64,000 bases of DNA, from contig CAICTM010000151.1 in the NCBI GenBank assembly GCA_903772945.1, positions 1 through 64,000 on the forward strand. The letters are read 5' to 3'. This document shows positions 1 to 10,184 of the stretch, in pieces. Position numbers and translations under genes: made by a program. Below the pieces are notes generated by a model, which searched no databases, had not been told where the DNA came from, and was given only the letters and a program-made list of their open reading frames with translations. The DNA is from Seminavis robusta. Lineage: Eukaryota > Bacillariophyta > Bacillariophyceae > Naviculales > Naviculaceae. Within the stretch, counting starts at the first letter, position 1. Every line of letters starts with the position of its first letter.

Positions 1-87
1 GACTATTCACGAGAGACTCAGTCATGAGTCGAACTCAAACCCTATCTAGGATCGAGTCGCGAATAAGGCTAAGAGCCATGTATTGCA
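1..87 (-). mobile_element. LTR end of a Ty3/gypsy element (cut by window edge)
   Basis: This stretch matches 7790-7876, the outer end of the right LTR of the element at 2012-7876, almost base for base (one A/G difference near position 79 was seen). It ends in TGCA at 87. The orientation equals that of the other LTRs, so the rest of this copy lies to the left of the window. The 4 bases after the LTR are CTGT, the predicted target-site duplication. The insertion lies in the 3' part of the host ORF 88-521. Confidence 0.8.
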
Positions 88-521
88 CTGTCTCTACCAG
101 TGAGGCACATCTGAAGCCCACGGCGAACCACCTCTTTTGCAAGCACGGCGTTTTGGACCTTGAGTTTGTTTTGATTCTTCTTCTTTATCCTGGAGTATGG
201 ATCCTCTGTCAAGTCACCAAGTTTGCGTTCTCCATCCTCTGACTTCAATCCAATGCAGAGACAGAAAAGGATTGCCTTGTCATTGCATGATTCGAGATAC
301 ACTTCGCGAGCTGTCTGTATAGTTGCAACAGCCGAATTTGGATTCTTGTCTGATGAGGAATCTGAGCCTTCCGGTAGTGCTAGTGGTGGCGGCACACTAC
401 TACCAGCTGGAGCGGCAGCGGCAGCGGCATCAGCAGTATCAGCCTGCCATGGTTGACCAACAGAGGAGTGTCTAGCATGCTCTTCATCACTCACAGAAGA
501 GGCATCAACAGGAGAGCTCAT
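88..521 (-). pseudogene. unknown host ORF cut by LTR insertion
   Basis: An ATG at 521 opens a reading frame with a Ser/Ala/Pro-rich, probably disordered N-terminus (about 65 residues, including an Ala run) followed by a more ordered stretch with KAILFCLCIG and a Lys-rich segment ending VVRRGLQMC. I recognise no family. The frame crosses the LTR boundary at 87 and stops within LTR sequence at 69, so the last five codons are transposon-derived. The original C-terminus is therefore probably missing, though a cut at the very end of the gene or use of the LTR stop cannot be excluded. Confidence 0.4.
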
Positions 522-1447
522 GGTGGCAATTCAACAGGAAAAAGAGTGGTTGCCAGTCAACTAGAGGAGTGACAACCAATGGCTAGCGAGCGATCAATCC
601 AATCCAACTGAAACCCACAATACACAATAGACAGGCTAACGCTATGCTATAATCATCTATTGTGTTATTCTAATGATACCTACTTGTTGCACATGGTTGA
701 TGTTGACTGATTGAGAAATGCGAAAACAATGCCAAAATCGCCGACGTCAAATTTGTTCCTGTTCAAACTGTCGATAGAGTTCAGGATAGACAAGCTTGGA
801 CCTAAAAATGGATTTCCCGACCAGGCCACTTGGATTCAACTAGTGGCCTGGGGGTTCGATTTTGGGTTCGTCCCAGTCACGATTTCAGATTTTTGATGGG
901 AACAAACTTGGATTCTTCGATTCTTGGACTTCGATTTCATGTGGTTCGAAAGAAGGCTGGACTGGCTCTAAGGAGATGGATACCGGTAGCCAGCTTGCTG
1001 TTTCCAAGCTCAAAGAGTTGCTGCCAAGGTTGGAAAGTGCACAACTCATTAATCAAAAGGCTGGCTAGCTACCTGAGGTAGCCGTACTAGATGATCACTG
1101 GAGGATTGGGAGCATGGTCTGACTGCTGCATGAGGCATTAGTACGGTACCATAGCTAGCCAGCCTCCGGCCAACCAGGAGTATCAGTTGACATGTTTGGT
1201 GGGCAAAGCCGATGTGCGTGGCATTGGCTCGCCATAGATCAGGCATACATGTACCGGCATAAACATCGAATGCTTGTTCTCTTTGACTCGGCTTGAAGGC
1301 TCAGGCGAGGTCCTATCCAAACTCCATGTGTGTCCTCGGTGCATACGCGAAACACGTTTATTTTCATCGATTTATTTAGGCGTACGTATCAAGATTTCAT
1401 TCCTATCCATGTGACACACATACGCCGTATGCGAAAGAAACACCACC

Positions 1448-1603
1448 GCAAATCCCCAACTCTAACGAAAATCACCTCCTCTTTCACCACAATTTCCCTC
1501 ACTTTTCGATTTTCGAAACTCGGTAGAGTTGGGGATATCCGATTTCACCACAATTTCCCTCACTTTTCGATTTTCGAAACTCGGTAGAGTTGTGGATTTG
1601 CGA
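1448..1603. repeat. direct repeat flanked by inverted arms (MITE-like)
   Basis: Two copies of a roughly 50-bp unit (from 1483 and from 1544, period 61 bp) that begins TTCACCACAATTTCCCTCAC and ends near CTCGGTAGAGTTG. The block is bracketed by 18-bp arms at 1448-1465 and 1586-1603 that are reverse complements with one mismatch. No coding capacity. It may be a small non-autonomous element or a duplicated palindrome. Confidence 0.65.
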
Positions 1604-1687
1604 TTTAGAGTTCGAGATTTGTGACCGTGATTGACTTCGGCTGGCTCTAACGTTCTGATTGGTCCTACGCGAATTCTTTTCCCCTCA

Positions 1688-1744
1688 TAATTTCGGTACG
1701 GCGAATTGAGAATGCAAAATTACTGATACGGCGTACCGAAATTA
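1688..1744. repeat. 13-bp perfect inverted repeat
   Basis: TAATTTCGGTACG at 1688-1700 is repeated inverted at 1732-1744 around a 31-base loop. No terminator-like T run or gene is linked to it. Confidence 0.6.
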
Positions 1745-2011
1745 ATGGGCAAAAAGAGGGAAAGCAAGCCCATTTTAACAGTTAACTCGATTTGGCGTAC
1801 GTACCGAGGAATAAAGAGGTCAAAATGACTGGTTAGGACCACGCCTCAGCCAACTGTCGAGGATCATGTCCGTGGGGCCAGGAGACATTTAAGGTGGTTC
1901 ATCCCAAGTTTTAAGCCAGCTAGAAGCTGTTAAAATTACGCCCTCTCTTACACGGTGCTATCGCGAGAGAACAACAACAACAACGAATCGATCAGCTGCT
2001 GCTAAAGGTGT

Positions 2012-2460
2012 TGCACTATGCTAAAAGCTAGTGTAAAGATCTTTCGAGTGTTTTGAGTTTGAGAGAATGAAAGTTATGAGAGAGATTAGAAAGCTATGAA
2101 AACTAATCAATGAGAGAGATCATCATCAAGGGATCGTAGATCTGGCTTCCCGCGGGAGACTATAAAGTGTGATAGAGTAGGTTGTGGTAGTAATCCTACG
2201 TCTCTCCACGATCCTAAAACGAAACGCGTGGAAGGTTTGTCTAGCCTGGATCTAGTAGCGTGGAAGTACTCCACGTTTTCATCGTCTATAGAGTAAGATA
2301 TCTCCTGCTAAGGATGCAGAGTAGAGTGTTGTTACCCACTCTAGACAACCTCTACTAGCTGCGAGTCTCTTCGCACTGAGTAGTCGGTCTAACGGTTCCC
2401 TTTCTTCGCATGACTAGAAGAACCCCTTCTCAAATGACTATTCACGAGAGCTCAGTCACC
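2012..2460 (-). repeat. 3' LTR of the gypsy element, mosaic; inner end uncertain
   Basis: The first 265 bp (2012-2276) match the right LTR with about five substitutions. The next 150 bp or so (2277-2428) have no counterpart there. Similarity resumes at TCAAATGACTATTCACGAGAG (about 2433-2455) and then fades. The inner boundary could be near 2460 or as far as 2565, where ATGCA resembles the LTR terminus. Confidence 0.7.
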
Positions 2461-5136
2461 CTGGAGGGTCGATAACTCAACTACAGAGAGCCACTTTATA
2501 TCGTGAGGCGGCCTCGTGTACACGTCCAAATGCAAGTGGACAAAGGAAGCCCGTGATACAATGCATCTTGATGACGGCAAGAGCAACCACGAAGACACAA
2601 AGGGTCTTGCGAAGACGAAGACGCAGAGCGGAAGTGTTACCGTGACTCTATGAGAGAAGACCGAATCAGTGAAGATGGAATAGCCGGAGCAAGAGCTCCA
2701 TCAGAGAATCTGGTAGTGTGAGGAAGCGATAGCCTGTGGCGAGAAAGCAGAGTAGTATACTACCAAGTCGCGAGGACATGAGGAGCTTGACATAGCAGGC
2801 AGAACGGTGTATCGAGAATAATCACCCACCTTATGTTCCGGAACCGAGAACGCATGTCCTCTAAGGTAAGAAAAGAAAGTCGAAGTCCTTCGATCTGTCC
2901 TCTGCTGGGAGCCGATTCGGGCTTCGTGTCATACAAGGCATGGGTGGGTAGCCCGTACAGGTGCTATGTTATCCTAATGGCACAGTGCAGATGGTATTCG
3001 TGCTAACACGTCACTCCTTCCCTATGTTCACGGCAGCTATGCAAGGCTGAGCCACCAGTAACAATCGTGGGACGGCGTGACTGATCCACATAAGGAGGGC
3101 CACATCTTGACAAATCTCATGTACACCTATCGGACGATGATCGTGCGGATTTCCGACGGGACGGCCAACAAAAGTCCGCGATAAAAATCCAACAGTGGCC
3201 GCGACCTATCTTCACTGGTAGTGGTTTCCACGAGCGAGCTTCGGGGCATAAAGTCCATTTATTTCGGCACGACAACGGGTGTTCCATTTGTGGAAGTAGG
3301 AAAAGCGTTCACGGCACTTTTCCGAATCTCGAACGTTAGTTGTGAATCGACAGCAATTCGACGGGAGATTAAATGAGGAAGCGATCCAGGCTAACGGAGA
3401 GCAAGGGGGTTTCACTGCCGTCGGGGACACGCAACGGCAGTACATGAATTCCGTCAGGCAAAGCAATGTCTGCACGTTGAAAGTCGTAGAAGACACGCCG
3501 AGTTAGGACGGACATTCCGCATCACCAGCAAGAGTTGGACATGTCATCCTGAACGAGGGGAGAGGTCGTAGAACTGTGCACTTCTACGATAGCTTACATA
3601 TTGAACTTAGAAGCGGGTTATGTACGAAGTTGACGATGAATGGAGTCAAATGAAGACACGCAACTGCGAGCCTGAAGGCCAGACCAAGGAGGAGCCTGAT
3701 AGAAGTTGGCTTGGAGGGGTGAATTGGAGACAAACTGACGAAGTAGTCGAATATCTGGAAGCTATGGCGAACCGCTGCGACGAACATCCACTCCAGCGCG
3801 CGACGTATATTGACTCTGTAGTAAGTCTGAGCTTTTCCGGCTGTTTCAGTCAGACACGCAATACCTGGATTGTAGCAGGAGGAATGCGGCGGTCGCTCTG
3901 TCCATGAATAAAGACCTCATGCTTATTGGGCCTATTGAATGCACCAGCGAGAAATGGAGAAAGAGTCACGATTGCCCCACTGTATTCTTTGTATCTTCTA
4001 GACGATGGCTAACTTCGTGCATGCTTGTCCGCACTTGGGCCACAGAGAGAGAACTTCCTTCTGGTCTGAACATCGGTGCGAACAGAGGGTTACGTGGATC
4101 AAAGTAACGAGTATAGGAGGCAGAGTACAATGAGTGGTTGCCTCAGCTAGGGCGCGATCGGGGGGGAAATTCTTTTTCTTGGGGATCCCCGACACTTTGT
4201 TGGTTGTCTAAGATGTGCTGCTCAGATTCAGCGATCCAATGACCACAAAATAGTCCTTCTGGATACCCAAGGGTGAGTCTCCTTCGCAAGTCTTTTGGAG
4301 GCATCACTCTATGCTTCTTATACAGTGGCATTTCGGAGGGTAAATGGGCGGGCTTCGACATTGGGTCTGGGCATCATGGCGATTTATAGAGGTCAATCAG
4401 CCGGAGCATTACATAGGAACGGGGCACCGGAACGTCTCGATCACGGTACACCAGATGTACAGGCAGTAAGACCCTGACGCGAACTGGGTTTGTAGGGGCT
4501 GCGACATGGACTCTGGTCACGTACAAGATGCAACTCCGGAACCAGGCTATCAGTAGCTTGCTGTCGTGACGCGCAGAGGGAAGGGTTATTGTCTACTATC
4601 GACAAGAACTATCGACATCAAGGGTTGCAAGTCGCACAATAATACAAACTGACAGGCTTGCTTGCCGTTAGCATGGTAAAGAAGTACAGACGGACATTTC
4701 CTTCGTCCCTTATACTACAACGAGTGACAGTAGGCTTTAGGCCACTTTGCTCTCTGTCTGGGGAAAGATGGTGCTTCTGCTAGATCGTTCTCGAGGCTCT
4801 GGTTGAGTCCGGCGTGAGCGAAAGGCTATCTTTTGGATCATCGTCGTTCCAGTCTTTTACTCCTGTCGGATTGGTTCGAGTGTGGCCAAGTGTGTCTCAA
4901 GGGGAGGAGACTATGTGTGTACTCGCACGAGCCAGGGGAGAACTGAAGGCAATGACCTCCTGCATCGCTAAGTGAAGACCGCGAGAACGCCTGTCAGCCC
5001 TACGCAAGTTCACCAGAGCGAGAGATACTCCGGCTGCTTCCGAGCCTGGCCACACAAATCTGACTGTCGTGCAGGGAGAAGACAGGTGATCTGCCTCCGC
5101 CGAGAATGATGACAGGTCAATGGACATCCAGACAGA

Positions 5137-6900
5137 TCAGCGGACGATACAGAAAAATATGTTGCTAGCCTTCGCCCTTGCAAGCCGTAGTTCAGGGCAG
5201 TAAACATTACTTCCAGAATAAGGCGATCCATCAACGCATATACGCGATCGGTATTGATGTTTTACATGTAAGATTCTTTTGTCCGTATGTACAACAATCA
5301 TTCTGTCTAGAAGAATGTACGGAACTCTTTTAGAGTTTTCTACGATACTGAGAAGTTTCCTTCTCGGTAACTGTGAACGTGTCTGAGCAGGGTTGAGCTT
5401 CCTGCTGTAGAACGCGTATAGTTTTTCCCTTCTGGAAATCACTGCACCTAGTTGAGTTTCACTCGCATCCGTGTGGATACGAATGTATCGTTGAGAGTCA
5501 GGGTAGGCGGCAAGTTTCTTTGCTGATGTTCTTTTTCATCTGGCTAAAGGCCTTGTCGGTTCCGCTTCCCATTTCCACTCCGTTGTTTGGAATCAACGAA
5601 GCGAGTGGGGCCAGTTACATGTGATCGTTAATCCACCATGTCTCGTTAGTAGTTCACTAGTCCAATGAATCACGGAGTTTCTTTCTGTTGGTAGGAGGAG
5701 CGATATTCTTGATCGCGTCTATTTTCTTGGTTATAGGTTGGATCCTTCTCGAGTAATCCAGTAACCTAGTTACTCAATTTCTCCTCTTCCGAAGAAGGAC
5801 TTGGTACATTGATCTTGAGTCCGGCTTCTCGAAGCCTTCGGAGAACTTCATCATTCAACGTGATCTGCTAGACGCGTTAGTTAGGTGAGTAGATCATCAT
5901 TGTAGGCACGGACGTATTCTAGGTCGTGCATTAGTGTTCCCACTTCTCTTGGAAGATGTCGGAACTATTACATAGCGCCATCTGGCAACCTCTGGTACTC
6001 ATACTTTCCCACGGGAGTAGATATGGTACAGAGTGTCTTCGAGTGAGGTGACAGCCGATGTGATAGTATCCCAGTTCAGGTCTAGACGTAGCGTACTTGA
6101 ATCCTCTGGATTAAGAGCATGTACCTGTATTTTGGGATAGGATAAGGCTTCCGCTTTAATCCTTTTGTTCAGTTTCCGGAAATCAGAGATAAACCGTACA
6201 GATCCATCCTTTGGGAATGATAAAAGTTGTGCCGCCCACTCGGAACGGTTTACCTTCTTGAGTACTCCTGCCTCGCAGAGACGTTCAACTCCTTTTAAGA
6301 TGTGTTGTATGGAACGTGGATAGGTAAGCTCCTAGTGTGATAAGGTTTAGCTCAGGGAGAAGTTTCTACTTCGTAGTCGCCATCTGCCACTTTCCTAAAG
6401 TACCATCGAATAGGTCGAGTATTGTCAGTAAGGAATGAAGCTGTCCTTTTCTTCTGTTTAACTGATCTTGACTTTGGCAAACCTGCTTAAGTCAGCTTGT
6501 TCGTATTTCGCATCAGAATCTTCTTGAGACGTCTGCACTGTCATCAACAGGGTAGGATCAGGAATGAAAAGTTTTCTTTTCATTGGTGTCGCTGTCTTCA
6601 TAGGAATAGATGCGCGTCCCATTCCACTGACATGGTAGTGAAATCGAACTTGAACTAAGTCAGAGGAATGTCTCGACCTATGATCATGTCATAGCCCCCA
6701 ACTCTTGGTGACGTGTAAATCCCACTCGATATTCTATCTTCGTGAATTCAGGAATCATAAATGCACCTTTGCACTTCGTGCTGGTGTTTAATTCTCTGCA
6801 GGGGTAGTCACATCGTTTGGACGCCCCAAGATCCTTATGCGTAATTTCTTAGCATGAGTTGAGCAATCAAGGTTCGATGCTCCTGTATCCAGCAACACGG
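5137..6900 (-). pseudogene. gypsy pol remnant: protease, reverse transcriptase, RNase H
   Basis: Read on the minus strand in several broken frames. LLDTGAS at about 6895-6875 is the aspartic protease active site. VRFISDFRKLNK near 6190 is the classic RT fingers motif. DLEYVRAYNDDLL lies at about 5927-5889, with the catalytic Y-x-D-D codons at 5904-5893. DASETQLGAVI, YAFYSRKLNPAQT and IVVHTDKR (about 5470-5280) are the RNase H start and core. Frames are interrupted several times, so no functional polyprotein can be made. The catalytic box reads YNDD where gypsy elements usually have YIDD or YVDD. Confidence 0.85.
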
Positions 6901-7448
6901 GTGTAACGGTTTTGTTTCCCTTTTTCTCGTTTGTTAATCTAACATAGACGATGTTTAGGTCTCTTGTCTTGCGAGTTTACGAGTGGTTGGCCACGGACGA
7001 GGTTAACGATGCTAAATAGATCATCAGAGTCTAGTTGAGCAGCTTCTAGGCAATCATCTAATTTGCCGTAGAGTTCATCGTTGCAAAAATTCTTTTTACT
7101 AGTTAGTGAGATATCTTCATCACTTTGTATGAGAAATCGGAACATGGTTCCGTTGATCATCATCCTGGCCTATCCTCAGATGAGATTTCTCCATCCAAGA
7201 GTTGAAATTGATAGAGGAGTTGTCCTCATTGTCAGATCTTCTATTTGCGCTTGGCAACATGGTTGCGAAGTTTGCAAGTGGTTGCACGAGTATCGTCGAT
7301 CTCGTTTTCTTCGTCATTGTCGACGAGAGGAAGAATGGTTTTGTCACGCAACTGTTTTTCGAAGTTGCGGAACGCATGCTTCCTTGAGCATCTTCATGGG
7401 AAGGAATAGGTTGAGGGTAGCTGAAAGCTATTGTGTTTGTTAACAAAA

Positions 7449-7876
7449 TGCACTACGCTAAAAGCTAGTGTAAAGATCTTTCGAGTGTTTTGAGTTTGAG
7501 AGAATGAAAGTTATGAGATAGATTAGAAAGCTATGAAAACTAATCAACGAGAGAGATCATCATCAAGGGATCGTAGATCTGGCTTCCCGCGGGAGACTAT
7601 AAAGTGTGATAGAGCAGGTTGTGGTAGTAATCCTACGTCTCTCCACGATCCTAAAACGGAACGCGTGGAAGGTTTGTCTAGCCTGGATCTAGTAGCGTGG
7701 AAGTACTCCACGCTGGCTAAATATCTAGAGCGATGTTTCATCATCAACCTAGTATGACTAGCGCGGTCATTGAGAACCCTGTCTCAAATGACTATTCACG
7801 AGAGACTCAGTCATGAGTCGAACTCAAACCCTATCTAGGATCGAGTCGCGAATAAGGCTAAGAGCCGTGTATTGCA
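7449..7876 (-). repeat. 5' LTR of the gypsy element
   Basis: 428 bp, starting TGCACTACGC and ending TGTATTGCA, so TG...CA in either orientation. Its outer 87 bp recur at 1-87 and its inner 265 bp recur at 2012-2276. It is the most complete LTR in the window. Confidence 0.85.
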
Positions 7877-8530
7877 GTGTGCTGGAATCCTTGTGGCGCC
7901 CATCGATACGACTATTGTACATGCAAGCGGTGTTGCTAATAGTACTGCCGACATGTTGATGCCTGGTTATAAGGCGATATTTCCTCCACCTGTTAACTTT
8001 GTGCACTGTCAAAAGGGGCTGTCAACTTTTTCGATTCGGCTGCAAGCGCCCCTTAGATCTCGATGTGTGCTGGAACTATGACCCCAGAACCAAGGCCTAC
8101 TCTCTTGCTTACAGTAAAAGGAAGAGATAATGCTTTGGTTCTAGGGCCATACGACCAGCACCCATCGAGATAATGAGGTCGACAACAACACGATCGAGTG
8201 GTTGTTCTTTCTTGTGGTCGACCACCCTTTCGTTTCGACAACGGAATCTCCCTTTTTCAATCGTTTGAACCCAAATATTGGCTGAAACGTGTTATAGTAC
8301 TGTTTCAGTATAGAATATCGCAAGCCAGTCACCGAAATTGTGAGAACTAACACTCAACCACTGCAACGGCCACAATTTGGCGAGTCGACTCGCTCGGTCG
8401 ATCTAGATTCGTCGTCATTACTTAACGAAAAGTAGCTACATTTATGGCTCAAACAAGAAAAGGTGGAATCCAGCGAGAGTATAAAGCAAGATTCCTATGA
8501 ACCGAGCCTGAACATTCCAAATTCCATAAT
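7877..8530. other. intergenic, holds a long imperfect hairpin
   Basis: No recognised gene. An ORF of about 70 residues from 7872 on the plus strand has no identifiable domain. The notable element is the 8057-8171 hairpin. Confidence 0.5.
8057..8171. repeat. imperfect inverted repeat, 40-nt arms
   Basis: Arms 8057-8096 and 8132-8171 are reverse complements at 33 of 40 positions, with a 35-nt loop. The transcript of either strand could fold into a stem of about 40 bp. It may be a MITE remnant or a small-RNA hairpin. There is no direct evidence of transcription. Confidence 0.65.
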
Positions 8531-8917
8531 TTATACGAAACATATGTGCGAAAGATTGATCAAACGTAAGCAGCTTTTGAGCTGGCTTACATCCTTGGTT
8601 GAACCACTTCCATCCATCAACACAAGATTGTAAGACAACACAGTGCTGGACATGTCATGGGTCTTGTACTCACGAGACACTTTCTTTGCCTCAACCACAG
8701 TGAAAGCAGGGGCAGAGTCAGTCTCTTCGATGGCCGGTGACTTCAACCCTTCTCCTTTCACCCAATACTTTGCGTCAGGCTTCACTGTCACTCCATCGCG
8801 AAAGCCACCACCCATGGGCAGGACTTTGGGAAGAGCAACAATACTCATCAAGCAAGCATCAGTAGCAAAATCAAGGCAGCCTTCCTCATAGTACTCAACT
8901 CTGGTAGCGCGGTTCAT
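8531..8917 (-). CDS. small protein of unknown function
   Basis: 128 codons from the ATG at 8917 (MNRATRVEYYEEG) to the stop at 8531. The frame is open further upstream to about 8956 but without an ATG. I do not recognise the family. The protein is soluble in appearance, with no signal peptide or membrane segment, and has a Gly-rich patch (PMGGGFRDG) and a KYWVKGEG segment. Composition and codon use look like a real gene, but an upstream exon is possible and the call rests only on ORF length and composition. Confidence 0.4.
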   Translation of the reverse strand: MNRATRVEYYEEGCLDFATDACLMSIVALPKVLPMGGGFRDGVTVKPDAKYWVKGEGLKSPAIEETDSAPAFTVVEAKKVSREYKTHDMSSTVLSYNLVLMDGSGSTKDVSQLKSCLRLINLSHICFV

Positions 8918-10184
8918 GGTGAAAGCTTGTAAGTACACAACGGCGAAATGGCGCAAAACAGTGTCACAATGAGGCTGATCTTTTCGGTTCTTTCTTTTTT
9001 CAGTTCAGCGTGATTCCTTTTCGAGCGTGCATACCCACGCTGATTTCGATATCTTTCTGCCGATGGGAGATAACAGTTTCGGCCGCTCACTATTCCAACA
9101 CAACAACAAGCTACCTTGACCCTCCGACCATGGAGAACAGAATCGGCATGCCACTCTCCAATGACATGATACCAAGTCACTATACATTGTTGAGTACGGG
9201 GCATCACGTGCCGAAGAAAGAAACATAAAATATTGGCTCACTATCGAGCAAAGTCAATGCCACAACAGCGATATCCATTGGTTTCGGCAGTTTTTCATTG
9301 ACCGACGGCAGTTACTGTTGGTGAACACACAACAACACATTTTATGTTTCTTTCACCTCACAGAGATAGAGCATTATCTACTCTATAAGATGGAATATAA
9401 CAACATAGACAGGCGATGTGGTTTTCGAGGAACGGCAATAGGTCGAAGCTAGCCTCACAATGGAGTTTTCTCACTTTTCTTGTCGTGATCATGCTAGTAA
9501 ACGGTGCATGTTTCACACTTTTAAGAAAACACCCCGTGGGACATCCTTAATTTTTTAAAAGTGGTGGTATGCATTTCATGCTGCCATGCTGTTTGTTCTG
9601 ACGACACGGTCATTATCTTGCTTCCTCTGCATTGTGTGGAGGATGATTGCTTGTACCGTAGCTGAGGGGGTGAGAGCATTTTCAATGAACTAACTGATGT
9701 AGACGTTCACGTTCAAGCATACTAGTATGGCTGGATTGAGGAGCGATTTTTGACTGCTGAACCAATGGGCGGCTGGGCGATAAAATGAAAGCGCCACAGG
9801 ACAGCCTCGGGGCATGGAAAGTTCAAATGATAGCTCATTGCATTGTGTCCAAGGACGACCATTCAGATCACCCGCAATCTCATGCCACGGTGCTACCGGT
9901 GGCGCCAAGCCCCATCAATACGAGCCCGCATGTAGTTGCTTATCAAGAGGCAATGGTGACATTTGCGCCTCCTTTCTCTTCGGAGGTCCCAGGTTCCATG
10001 CCGTGGTTAACCTGAATATCTAGCTTAAAGGTTAGTAGTCTTCGTCATAGCGCTACCGGTGGAAACCACAAAAAATTAGCCAACGAAAATGTAGTCTTGA
10101 AACGTGTGCTCACACCATCCTTGCCTGCCCTAAAACTTGGCTAAGGATATTCTTGCATAATACCGTATTCGTGCGGCGAACACT
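8918..10184. other. intergenic, no gene seen
   Basis: Only short overlapping ORFs without domain signal. It contains the perfect 16-bp inverted repeat described at 9216-9354. Confidence 0.5.
9216..9354. repeat. perfect 16-bp inverted repeat
   Basis: GAAAGAAACATAAAAT at 9216-9231 is repeated inverted at 9339-9354, with 107 bp between. No target-site duplication was noticed, so a MITE is not established. Confidence 0.6.

Larger units (their letters stand above)
522..2011. other. intergenic, repeat-rich, no gene seen
   Basis: No convincing coding region on either strand. It holds a small perfect 10-bp inverted repeat (821-830 / 842-851), CTAGCTA and GGTACC palindromes around 1060-1160, the repeat block at 1448-1603 and an inverted repeat at 1688-1744. 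Confidence 0.6.
2012..7876 (-). mobile_element. decayed Ty3/gypsy LTR retrotransposon, antisense
   Basis: LTR-related sequences beginning TGCACTA lie at 2012 and 7449, and the right copy ends TTGCA at 7876. The element is flanked by the 4-bp direct repeat GTGT (2008-2011 and 7877-7880), a candidate target-site duplication. Read on the minus strand, the order is 5' LTR (7876-7449), a gag-position ORF without ATG (about 7446-7120), an aspartic protease signature DTGAS (6889-6875), reverse transcriptase (about 6320-5800), RNase H (about 5470-5140) and a long degenerate 3' region. PR-RT-RH order and sequence fit Ty3/gypsy, not copia. I could not recognise integrase between about 4900 and 2500; that part is too broken. 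Many frameshifts and stops show that the copy is dead. Confidence 0.85.

Noticed and set aside
3212-4361. Minus-strand ORFs of 65-94 codons in the integrase position of the gypsy element
   Set aside because: I could not find the HHCC zinc motif or a D,D,E series in them, so integrase is not called.
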